40,982 nt of DNA from Fidelibacterota bacterium. GTDB taxonomy: Bacteria > Fidelibacterota > Marinisomatia > SCGC-AAA003-L08 > GCA-2689995. Position numbers and translations under genes: made by a program. The notes beneath the pieces are model-generated. The model had not been told where the DNA came from. It did not search any database and saw only the letters and a list, made by a program, of their open reading frames with translations. Shown piece after piece: positions 8,059-15,627 of the stretch; position 1 is the first letter of the stretch; every line of letters begins with the position of its first letter. Location: positions 1-40,982 of the forward strand of contig NZIV01000071.1 in the NCBI GenBank assembly GCA_002689995.1, in the 5' to 3' direction.

Positions 8059-9069
8059 ATGTCTAAAATTAAAGCTGAGTATATTTGGATGGATGGCCAT
8101 ACACCTACACAAAAATTAAGATCTAAAACTACCGTTATTAATGGGCCTATTACAAATTTAGAGCAATTATCCGATTGGGGATTTGACGGTTCGAGTACAA
8201 TGCAGGCTGAAGGTCATGCAAGCGACTGTTTGTTGAAACCAGTTTATTTTTGTCCTGATCCCATTAGAGGAGGAGATAATGTATTAGTTTTATGCGAAGT
8301 TTTTAATCCAGATGGTTCTGTGCATCGTTCAAATACGCGTGCTGCATTAAGGGAGTTAATGGAAAATCATGAGAGTCAAGAGCCGTGGTTTGGTATAGAG
8401 CAGGAATACACATTTTTTACCGGAAGATCTCCTCTTGGATGGCCTGAAGGAGGATATCCTGCACCGCAAGGACCGTTTTATTGTGGTGTCGGTGCAGATG
8501 AGGTCTTTGGTAGAGAAATTGTTGAAGAGCATATGTCTGCTTGCATAGAAGCAGGGATTAATATATCTGGAATTAACGCTGAAGTTATGCCTGGACAATG
8601 GGAATTTCAAGTAGGTCCTGTTGGAGCCTTGGCAGCTGGTGATGAGGTGTGGGTAGCAAGGTGGTTATTATATCGTATAGCAGAAGATTTTGGTGTTAGT
8701 GCGACACTACATCCTAAGCCAGTCAAAGGGGATTGGAATGGTGCGGGTGCGCATACGAATTTTTCAACTAAATCTATGAGAAGTGATGGAGGCATTGATG
8801 TTATAGTTGATGCATGCGAAAAATTAAGCAAAAAACATGATGAGCATATTGCTGTTTATGGTGCACATAATGAAGAAAGATTAACAGGGCTTCATGAAAC
8901 ATGTAGTATTAAAGAATTTAGATATGGTGTAAGTGATAGAGGTGCCTCTATTCGAATTCCTATGGCAACACAAAATAATGGAAAAGGTTATTTAGAAGAT
9001 CGTCGGCCTGCTGCAAACATGGATCCATATAAAGTTTGTGCAAAACTAATTGAAACAGTTTGTGAATAA
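8059..9069 (+). CDS. glnII: Glutamine synthetase, type II (eukaryote-like GSII)
   Basis: A 336-residue enzyme that condenses glutamate and ammonia to glutamine using ATP. It is the short GSII form, not the roughly 470-residue GlnA form: it begins KAEYIWMDGHTPTQKLRSKT and contains WGFDGSSTMQAEG, WFGIEQEYTFF (metal-binding Glu), INAEVMPGQWEFQVGP, GDWNGAGAHTNFSTKSMR and RGASIRIPM. The adenylylation region of GlnA is absent, so regulation is expected to be transcriptional. The neighbour just upstream is an Lrp-type regulator, and a strong intrinsic terminator follows 23 bases after the stop. GSII is known from eukaryotes and from scattered bacteria such as rhizobia and actinomycetes. The gene looks complete. 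Confidence 0.97.
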   Translation: MSKIKAEYIWMDGHTPTQKLRSKTTVINGPITNLEQLSDWGFDGSSTMQAEGHASDCLLKPVYFCPDPIRGGDNVLVLCEVFNPDGSVHRSNTRAALRELMENHESQEPWFGIEQEYTFFTGRSPLGWPEGGYPAPQGPFYCGVGADEVFGREIVEEHMSACIEAGINISGINAEVMPGQWEFQVGPVGALAAGDEVWVARWLLYRIAEDFGVSATLHPKPVKGDWNGAGAHTNFSTKSMRSDGGIDVIVDACEKLSKKHDEHIAVYGAHNEERLTGLHETCSIKEFRYGVSDRGASIRIPMATQNNGKGYLEDRRPAANMDPYKVCAKLIETVCE

Positions 9070-9092
9070 ATAATAGATAAATTGCGTAATTT

Positions 9093-9118
9093 AAAGCCCT
9101 CCAGAGAGGGCTTTTTTT
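9093..9118 (+). terminator. Intrinsic terminator after glnII
   Basis: A perfect 9-bp stem, AAAGCCCTC (9093-9101) with GAGGGCTTT (9106-9114), around the 4-base loop CAGA, with a T-run through 9118. It is by far the clearest rho-independent terminator in the window. The T-run ends exactly where the next gene's ATG begins. Confidence 0.93.
9104..9110 (+). promoter_or_regulatory. Ribosome binding site inside the terminator stem
   Basis: GAGAGGG lies eight bases before the ATG at 9119. It forms part of the loop and 3' arm of the glnII terminator hairpin, so it is free for ribosomes only when the hairpin is open or when transcription starts inside it or just upstream. No other Shine-Dalgarno candidate exists for the gene. 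Confidence 0.5.
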
Positions 9119-10273
9119 ATGATTATTACTCCTTATAAATTATTTCTAACTTGTCCCAGAGGATTTGAGTCTACTTGTAGCCAAGAGTTGAAATCTCTTG
9201 GAATTAAATATCGTAAGTTAGAAGAAGGTGGTGTTTCATTTAAAGGTTCCATAGAAGATATTTACAAAGTTAATTACTTATCTCGTACAGGTATGATATT
9301 ATGGGTCGAAATATGTTCTATTGATACGAATAATTCAGATTCTATTTATAACTCTATAAATGTAAAATCATGGGATGAATTATTTAAAACTAATTCCACA
9401 TTTTCATTCAAATGTATCCAACGATCAAAAAAGTTTAGAAATACACATTACATTGCGTTAAGAGGAAAGGATGCAATTGTTGATTATTTTAAAAATAAAA
9501 AATTACCTAGGCCTAATGTTAGTAAGGTTGATGCTGATTTAAATTTTTTAATTGTAATTGATAAATATAATGGAAAATTACTTTTAAATACTAGTGGGCA
9601 AGCTTTGTTCAAAAGAGGTTACAGGACAATAAAGCATGATGCACCTTTAAATGAAACATTAGCCTCTAATATACTGAAATATGTGGGATGGGATAAAGAT
9701 ACACCTTTGTATGATCCATTTTGTGGCTCCGGCACTATAGCTATTGAGGCAGCTCAGATAGCAAAAAATATCCCTGCAGGAAAGCACAGAAAAAAATGGG
9801 GTTTTTTTCATTTTCCAGAGTTTAATACTTCTAAATGGGTAGAATTTAAAAATGAAGCTGATTCAAAAATAGTTGAAAAAATATCGTTGGAAATTTATGG
9901 TTCAGATATAAATAAACTTTATGTTCAATCTTCAATAATTCATGCAAAAAATGCAGGCGTCCAAAACTTTATTAAATTTAGGAATATTGATATAAAAGAT
10001 TGGCTTCCATTTTCAAGTAATGGTACAATAATAACAAATCCTCCATATGGAATTCGTCTAGACCAGTTTAAAAATTTAGCATACCTATATTCACTTTTTG
10101 GAGATACATTAAAAAATCACTGTGAAGGATTTAAAGCATTTATTATTTGTGGTAATAGAGAATTAATAAAAAGTATAGGGCTAAGAACTTCATTTAAACT
10201 ACCATTGCGAATAAGTAAATTAGATGGAAGGCTAGTTGGATATGAATTATATAAAGGTAAAAAAACATTTTAA
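9119..10273 (+). CDS. THUMP-domain class I RNA methyltransferase, RlmL-like
   Basis: A 384-residue S-adenosylmethionine-dependent RNA guanine-N2 methyltransferase, resembling the N-terminal half of RlmL (23S rRNA m2G2445) and YpsC. The N-terminus FLTCPRGFESTCSQELKSLG is typical, and a THUMP RNA-binding region follows to about residue 165, containing RSKKFRNTHYIALRGKDAI. The methyltransferase domain shows DPFCGSGTIAIEAAQIA near residue 200 and catalytic NPPYG at residues 308-311 preceded by N307. It lacks the RlmK half found fused in E. coli. ATG at 9119 starts right at the end of the terminator T-run; the seven residues before the conserved region make a later start unlikely. Confidence 0.9.
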   Translation: MIITPYKLFLTCPRGFESTCSQELKSLGIKYRKLEEGGVSFKGSIEDIYKVNYLSRTGMILWVEICSIDTNNSDSIYNSINVKSWDELFKTNSTFSFKCIQRSKKFRNTHYIALRGKDAIVDYFKNKKLPRPNVSKVDADLNFLIVIDKYNGKLLLNTSGQALFKRGYRTIKHDAPLNETLASNILKYVGWDKDTPLYDPFCGSGTIAIEAAQIAKNIPAGKHRKKWGFFHFPEFNTSKWVEFKNEADSKIVEKISLEIYGSDINKLYVQSSIIHAKNAGVQNFIKFRNIDIKDWLPFSSNGTIITNPPYGIRLDQFKNLAYLYSLFGDTLKNHCEGFKAFIICGNRELIKSIGLRTSFKLPLRISKLDGRLVGYELYKGKKTF

Positions 10274-10303
10274 TAATTGTTTAGTTGTTTTATGATTTTT
10301 TTA

Positions 10304-12142
10304 CTAAGTTCCCAAGATAATATTTACAATAATGATTATATCGAGAATGTTAATTTCATTATCGTTATTCAAGTCAGCTACTGATTGATAATTATTTGTT
10401 AAAATTAAGTTTATTATAAAAATTATATCCTGTATATTTATTAAGATATCACCATTTACATCTCCAAATATTGTATCTAACGTAGTAAAGAAATGCCATC
10501 CTGCAATTGGATGAGATATTACATTCCCATTATTATTTTCTGCAGTAATATAGTAGTGAATCTCTGAGTTTGGATTCAAATTTGGAAAGTTTCCAATATA
10601 GTTTCCTTCTATTGAAGAGTTTAATTCAATACTTCTATTGAATTCAGCCTCACTTTCATACCTCCAGACTATAATTACATTTTCTATAGAACTTAGAATT
10701 TGAGAATAGTCATAAATTTCAGCTTCTACTGTAATAGTATTGGTTAAAATCTCCTCAGTTCGTATTGACTTATGAGAAATATGCATCATATTTGGATTAA
10801 AAACTCCAATAGTTCTGCAATGAAGAGCGTCTTCGGCAAACCATGGATTATTAGGATCTTCATCAAATCCGATTACTTCATAGCCTGGCATTGCAATTTC
10901 GTAGGTGTTTAAAGCTAGTAAGTCTTCAGGAATTCCGTACTGCGGCACTAATACTTTATTGTTTAAAATTAGTGAATTTGTATAAGCGGCAACGGAATTG
11001 ATTTCCCAAGAACCACCATTAATTTCTGGACAAAAAATTCGATGAATTTTAAATGGCCTATCATAAAAAGTATTTAATCCATAAAAAGAATTAGCAAAGC
11101 TTTCTATACAATTATATTCAGGACTATCTAATTGTACTTCTTTAATAATTATTGTTTCGGGATTTACCAGCTTTGCCATACAGTCAATATGCTGAATACT
11201 AGATTCATTAGGATTGTCAAAAACATGATAATTATTTAAGCTCAGCTCCTCCTGAGTAATAGTCATAAATGAGTTTAAATCTATATTATTTTCATTTAAT
11301 ATTATTTCTGTTGAAAATCCCATACCATAGCCATCTGTAATAAAATTACCACCTGTAAAATAGAGTGATAAATCTAAGATATCCCAATCCATATGATTTG
11401 CAAAATCTATATTTGTATTATCATCTTCTTCCCAACCTCTGATTTGATTTTCAGTAGGACGTCCGGAATTTATTCTATTGTTGTAATAGATATTATCATC
11501 ACAATATCCATATGGATCATCTCCATTCAAAACACAATCTCCACAATCCCAACCATACTGACTACATTGAAAGTCTAACCCCCAGCTTCCATCATCGCAA
11601 TACCCATCGCCAATCCAGTCCATAATTTGACCATCATTATTAAAATCTTGGCAGAATTCATTATTAACATAGCAATCATATCCATCAGATGCATATTCAG
11701 GTTGATTGTTACAGAATTCTATACCACTACAGTCATGCATTATCATGTTCTCATCGCATTCTTCATTGCAACCACTTTCCTCAGGATATCCATTAAATTG
11801 CTGATTTATAACTTTCCAATAATTTTCACCAATTAAAAATTGAGGTCCATAATCTCTAGTCCAATGGCTGTATGTTTCTGTAAGAATAAATACAATACTA
11901 CTACTATCAATTCCCCAATTATTGAATGAATTATTAGCTTGATTTTGCTCATTTATATTTTCAACTAAAACATATAAAGTATTATCTCTCGCAAGCTCAA
12001 CTACAAGCTGGGAAGGTATTCCTAAAGGCCAGCGAATCATTGTTCCAAATGCTGGTTCCCATTCAGCGACTATTCTTCTTTCTGGGATTTCACTAAAAAT
12101 CAATGAAGTTATTAAAATTATAAAATAAAGCTTATTCTTCAT
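10304..12142 (-). CDS. Secreted agmatine/peptidylarginine deiminase-like protein with Cys-rich insert and dockerin-like tail
   Basis: A 612-residue secreted protein of the PAD_porph/agmatine deiminase family, which hydrolyses a guanidino group to a ureido group and ammonia. A signal peptide covers about residues 1-17. The catalytic fold begins RRIVAEWEPAFGTMIRWPLG and continues with THWTRDYGPQF-like HWTRDYGPQF, FTGGNFITDGYG, a His in IQHIDCMAKL and the nucleophile C442 in DALHCRTIGV. A Cys/Asp-rich insertion (about residues 128-235, eleven Cys, including DGYCDDGSW and WDCGDC) splits the fold and recalls Notch/LNR modules. An Ig-like stretch follows (about 475-555), then two dockerin-like repeats from residue 560 (GDVNGD, DLNNDNEINILD). 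Substrate, free agmatine or protein arginine, cannot be told. It lies 14 bases after the rhodanese gene. Confidence 0.88.
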   Translation of the reverse strand: MKNKLYFIILITSLIFSEIPERRIVAEWEPAFGTMIRWPLGIPSQLVVELARDNTLYVLVENINEQNQANNSFNNWGIDSSSIVFILTETYSHWTRDYGPQFLIGENYWKVINQQFNGYPEESGCNEECDENMIMHDCSGIEFCNNQPEYASDGYDCYVNNEFCQDFNNDGQIMDWIGDGYCDDGSWGLDFQCSQYGWDCGDCVLNGDDPYGYCDDNIYYNNRINSGRPTENQIRGWEEDDNTNIDFANHMDWDILDLSLYFTGGNFITDGYGMGFSTEIILNENNIDLNSFMTITQEELSLNNYHVFDNPNESSIQHIDCMAKLVNPETIIIKEVQLDSPEYNCIESFANSFYGLNTFYDRPFKIHRIFCPEINGGSWEINSVAAYTNSLILNNKVLVPQYGIPEDLLALNTYEIAMPGYEVIGFDEDPNNPWFAEDALHCRTIGVFNPNMMHISHKSIRTEEILTNTITVEAEIYDYSQILSSIENVIIVWRYESEAEFNRSIELNSSIEGNYIGNFPNLNPNSEIHYYITAENNNGNVISHPIAGWHFFTTLDTIFGDVNGDILINIQDIIFIINLILTNNYQSVADLNNDNEINILDIIIIVNIILGT

Positions 12143-12156
12143 ACATGTTAAAATCC

Positions 12157-12537
12157 TTATTTCATTTTATTCCAAGCTATTATTCCGCCTTTAACATTCT
12201 GAGCATTTATTTTACTATCACTCAATATGGAAATAGCTGATGCAGACCGTGCTCCACTTAGACAAATTACATATATTTCTTTAAATTTTCTCAATTTAAT
12301 ATCTTTTAAATGATTGCTAATATTTGACAATGGAATATTTATAGAACCTTGAATATAACCTTTAGGTCCATTATACTCATTAATTGTGCGGACATCAATT
12401 ATACCAATATTATCTTCAGTTTTCAATTTATCTCGTAATAAGTCTACAGAAATTGAATTTTCGTTCATTCTCTCTCTCTTAAAAATATAAAAGGAAATAG
12501 TTAAAGCAAGTATTAAAATTGTTATTAAATTATTCAT
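12157..12537 (-). CDS. Membrane-anchored rhodanese-like protein
   Basis: A 126-residue single-domain rhodanese. An N-terminal hydrophobic segment (about residues 3-19) suggests a membrane anchor with the domain outside the cytoplasm. Motifs: IGIIDVRTINEYNGPKGYI, IPLSNI and the active-site loop CLSGARS with C92 as sulfur-carrying nucleophile, then VKGGIIAWNK at the end. Rhodaneses carry persulfide sulfur between thiols; the specific partner is unknown. ATG start; divergent from the DUF309 gene with a 79-base gap, and followed 14 bases on by the secreted deiminase gene, probably on the same transcript. Confidence 0.9.
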   Translation of the reverse strand: MNNLITILILALTISFYIFKRERMNENSISVDLLRDKLKTEDNIGIIDVRTINEYNGPKGYIQGSINIPLSNISNHLKDIKLRKFKEIYVICLSGARSASAISILSDSKINAQNVKGGIIAWNKMK

Positions 12538-12616
12538 ATACTAATTTATTAATTATAAATAACCTTACTTTATAAATTAAATCTAATAATCAGTAGCTAA
12601 TAGGCGTAATGAGAAA

Positions 12617-12984
12617 TTGACAGGAAATAAAAATTTAATTTCAGAAAATAAATTGACAGAAATAATTATTTCAGGGTGCAAGCTTTACAATGAAAATAAA
12701 ATTAATAATGCTCATTCAAAATGGGAAAAAATTTGGAAGGATGGGAGCAAAGCTCAAAAGAATACAATTAAGGGTTTAATACAGGTATCAGGTGCAACTC
12801 TTCAGTTTGAAAGAAAAAAAGTAGATAGTGTACTTTATTTGTTTAAACTTTCTGCTAATAATTTGTTAGTTACAACTTATGTACTGTTATAGATGTAGAC
12901 TCATTAATTTTAGATTTAAAAAAGATTATAATAAAATTAGAAAATAACAATCTCAAAGAACTTAAAATTAATATTAAATTTTAA
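12617..12984 (+). pseudogene. DUF309-family protein, frameshifted
   Basis: Reading from TTG at 12617 gives 91 residues with the DUF309 pattern: GCKLYNENKINNAHSKWEKI followed by W, then TIKGLIQVSGATLQ. The frame stops at 12890-12892. Directly after, the frame starting at 12883 reads TVIDVDSLILDLKKIIIKLE and runs to TAA at 12982-12984, which matches the expected GVDVxxL tail of DUF309 proteins. A net -1 (or +2) shift around 12860-12883 would join them. The usual HE pair of the motif is HS here, which suggests relaxed selection. The function of the family is not firmly known. A sequencing or assembly error is an alternative explanation. Confidence 0.65.
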
Positions 12985-13003
12985 GTCATTATTATTTTGC
13001 AAA

Positions 13004-13810
13004 ATGACAAATACACATAAAAAACGACCACGGTTATATATTAATTTATTTGGAGCTCCACTAATGTTGGGCGCCATGTATTACGGAGATATATTTTTTA
13101 TATTACTTTTTTCAGGAGTAAGTTTTTTCAGTATTTATGAGTTTAGTAACATGTGTAAAAAAATGGAATATTCGCAAATAGAATTAATTCCTTATTGCGC
13201 TTTATTTTTATTAACAATTTCATCATTAGATATTTATTTAGTAAGCATCCATCAAGTCTTATTACTAAGTATCATTATTGGAATGATTTTAACTGTTATA
13301 ATGGATTTAAAAGAGCCAATTGCTGCAATTTCATTATCTATTTTTAGCACGGTTTGGATAGGTTTATTCTATTATAGTATTGTGAGTATTCGGTTAGACG
13401 AAGTTTCAGGACTGCCTTTAACGATTGCTATGTTTGTTTCTGTATGGATATGTGATTCAGCGGCATATATTTTTGGAAAGCAATTTGGAAATAAAAAAAT
13501 AGCTCCAACTATAAGCCCAAAAAAAACATTGATAGGTTCTTTGAGTGGACTTGTATGTGCTTTATTATTTATGTCGAGTTTTTACCAATTTAATTGGTTA
13601 GGATATGATTTATCTCTTTTAAATACTATTTTATTAGGTTTTATTTTTGGAGGATTAAGTCAGTTTGGAGATTTATTTGAATCCAAATTTAAGAGAATTG
13701 CAAAAATTAAAGATTCTAGTCATTTTCTGCAGGGACATGGAGGGTTTTTAGACCGTTTTGATTCATTGATGATATCTGCACCTACAACATTATTTATTTT
13801 AAATTTTTAG
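13004..13810 (+). CDS. cdsA: Phosphatidate cytidylyltransferase
   Basis: A 268-residue multi-pass membrane enzyme that makes CDP-diacylglycerol from phosphatidate and CTP for phospholipid synthesis. It has about seven to eight hydrophobic segments and the family signature at the C-terminus: SKFKRIAKIKDSSHFLQGHG, then GFLDRFDS. The usual proline before GHGG is Gln here. Other conserved parts are WICDSAAYIFGKQFGNKK and SPKKTLIGSLSG. ATG start, with no clear ribosome binding site. The interrupted lipoprotein gene follows after 8 bases, so they may share a transcript. Length is normal for the family. Confidence 0.94.
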   Translation: MTNTHKKRPRLYINLFGAPLMLGAMYYGDIFFILLFSGVSFFSIYEFSNMCKKMEYSQIELIPYCALFLLTISSLDIYLVSIHQVLLLSIIIGMILTVIMDLKEPIAAISLSIFSTVWIGLFYYSIVSIRLDEVSGLPLTIAMFVSVWICDSAAYIFGKQFGNKKIAPTISPKKTLIGSLSGLVCALLFMSSFYQFNWLGYDLSLLNTILLGFIFGGLSQFGDLFESKFKRIAKIKDSSHFLQGHGGFLDRFDSLMISAPTTLFILNF

Positions 13811-13818
13811 GAGAAAAA

Positions 13819-15432
13819 TTGAGAAGATTAATTTCTACCTTATTCTTAGCATTTCTATTGAATTGTGGCGGAGAGTCTACCACTTCAAACTGGAATATTG
13901 ATATAAAAGATATAAAAATAAAAGACAATAAAGGCGATTGGCTAGTTGTGCATGAACTCAGTGATACTGATGGCTTGAATCCATTTACATCTACAGGTGC
14001 AGGTGGAACTTATATTTATGCAATGAATCTTTTCGAAACATTAATTATTCAAGATAATCAGACGTTAGAATACAAGCCATGGATCGCAAAATATATGCCT
14101 AAAGTCTCTGATGATAACTTAACCTATACTTTTGAATTGAGGGAAGATGTATATTTTTCGGATGGCAAGCAATTAACTGGTGAGGACTTAATTTTCACTT
14201 TAAAGGCTATCAAGAATCCTTTTACGGATGCAGCACCTTCCCGTAATTATTATAAGGATGTCATTTATGCAGAATTAGTTGATGGAAATCCATTTAAAGT
14301 TCGATTTAAATGTAGTGAGGTATATTTCAAGCATGTTGTATTTATAGGTGCCAATATTTACATTATGCCAAAGCATATTTATGATCCTGAATCCATCATG
14401 GATAGGTATTCATTTAATGATTTAGATAATATATTATCTAAAATTTCAAATGATGGAGAGGACTTAGATTTTTTTCAAGATGAACCAGCATATAAATTTG
14501 CTCAATATTTTAATAGTCATGAGGTTGGGCGAAATCCAGTTGGTTCTGGCGCATATATTTTTAAAGAATGGCGAACTGATGATAAAATAGTTTTAGAGAA
14601 AAATTTAAACTATTGGAAGCAAGCAGAAACAGTCCATTTGAATTCAATAGACAAATTAATATACAAAACCGTTAAACAATATGATGCTGCTCTTACAGGA
14701 TTAAAGGCTCAAGAAATTGATTTAATTAGGTCTTTACCGCCAGAATTATTTTTCAATCAAACAAATACTCAAAAATTTAAATCTAATAACAATAAGGAAT
14801 CTTTTTATTACCCTAATTACTCATATATTGGATGGAATAATGAACATCCAATCTTTAAGGATAAAATGGTAAGAAGAGCTATGACTCATTTATGTAATAG
14901 GGAAAAAATAATTGAAATTCTTTATTATGATAAAGCTAAGACTGCAAATGGGAACGTATATTTTAAAAGACCAGAATTCAATTCAGAAATTATACCTTGG
15001 GAGTTCAACCCATCAAAGGCAAAACAAATTTTAGCTGAATCTGGATGGATAGATACGGATAATGATGGAGTTTTAGATAAAATAATAGATGGTAAGAAAG
15101 TACCATTTAAATTTGAGTTTAAAACAAATCAGGGAAATGAAATTCGTAAAAAAATTGGCTTAATTATGGTTGAGGAATTGCGTAAAGTAGGAATTAGATC
15201 TGATGTCCATACTATGGAGTGGTCAGTTTATTTAGATAATGTTCGTGACCATAAATTTGATGCAATGATATTAGGCTGGGTATTTGGAGTAGATGGGCCA
15301 GATCCTTATCAGACATTTCATTCATCTCAAGCAGTTGGAAGAGGTTCTAATTCAGTTAGCTTTAAGAATCGACGCGCTGACGAAATCTGTGAATTAAATA
15401 GAAAAGAATTTGATGCTAATAAAAGAAAATAA
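13819..15432 (+). CDS. Peptide-binding lipoprotein (family 5), cut short by an in-frame stop
   Basis: A family-5 extracellular solute-binding protein, DppA/AppA-like, that would deliver peptides to the permeases just downstream. The lipoprotein signal is MRRLISTLFLAFLLNC with Cys at about residue 16. Family features: DGLNPFTSTGAGGTY, YFSDGKQLTGEDLIFTLKAI, PVGSGAYIFKEW and RRAMTHLCNREKI. Reading ends at TAA 15430-15432 after ...FDANKRK, but the same frame continues with normal family C-terminus for another 60 codons. The stop is therefore a nonsense change, not the natural end. TTG start with TAGGAG upstream. A 537-residue product lacking its last tenth probably folds poorly, unless the stop is read through or is a sequencing error. 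Confidence 0.85.
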   Translation: MRRLISTLFLAFLLNCGGESTTSNWNIDIKDIKIKDNKGDWLVVHELSDTDGLNPFTSTGAGGTYIYAMNLFETLIIQDNQTLEYKPWIAKYMPKVSDDNLTYTFELREDVYFSDGKQLTGEDLIFTLKAIKNPFTDAAPSRNYYKDVIYAELVDGNPFKVRFKCSEVYFKHVVFIGANIYIMPKHIYDPESIMDRYSFNDLDNILSKISNDGEDLDFFQDEPAYKFAQYFNSHEVGRNPVGSGAYIFKEWRTDDKIVLEKNLNYWKQAETVHLNSIDKLIYKTVKQYDAALTGLKAQEIDLIRSLPPELFFNQTNTQKFKSNNNKESFYYPNYSYIGWNNEHPIFKDKMVRRAMTHLCNREKIIEILYYDKAKTANGNVYFKRPEFNSEIIPWEFNPSKAKQILAESGWIDTDNDGVLDKIIDGKKVPFKFEFKTNQGNEIRKKIGLIMVEELRKVGIRSDVHTMEWSVYLDNVRDHKFDAMILGWVFGVDGPDPYQTFHSSQAVGRGSNSVSFKNRRADEICELNRKEFDANKRK

Positions 15433-15612
15433 TTAATGTTGGAATTTCAAGAAATTCTTCATGATGAACAACCATATACATTTTTAGTTTGTTCTCAATC
15501 TCATTTAGTATATCACAAAAGATACAAAGGTGTTGAGATATATCCTTTTCGACCAGGATATGATTTGCAGGAATGGTGGGTTCCTAAACAAATTCAAAAG
15601 TATACTAAGTAA
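15433..15612 (+). pseudogene. C-terminal remainder of the interrupted peptide-binding protein
   Basis: It continues in the same frame as the lipoprotein gene above, directly after the TAA. It encodes LMLEFQEILHDEQPYTFLV, then KRYKGVEIYPFRPG and EWWVPKQIQKY, which is the standard C-terminus of DppA-type proteins. An ATG at 15436 could start a 58-residue peptide, but no ribosome binding site precedes it. It ends 15 bases before the permease gene. Confidence 0.8.
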
Positions 15613-15627
15613 ATAAAAAGCCGTTTT

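Noticed and set aside
10274-10303. Terminator between the convergent methyltransferase and deiminase genes
   Set aside because: Only A/T runs are present, with no stem of useful strength.
13724-13760. Loss of the proline before GHGG in CdsA as a sign of inactivation
   Set aside because: The catalytic Lys/Asp and GHGG-LDR-DS positions are all kept and the gene is full length; a single Pro-to-Gln change is weak evidence.
15436-15612. Separate 58-residue ORF starting with ATG after the binding-protein stop
   Set aside because: It is in the same frame as the upstream gene and encodes exactly the missing family C-terminus, so it is the remainder of a split gene and not an independent one.
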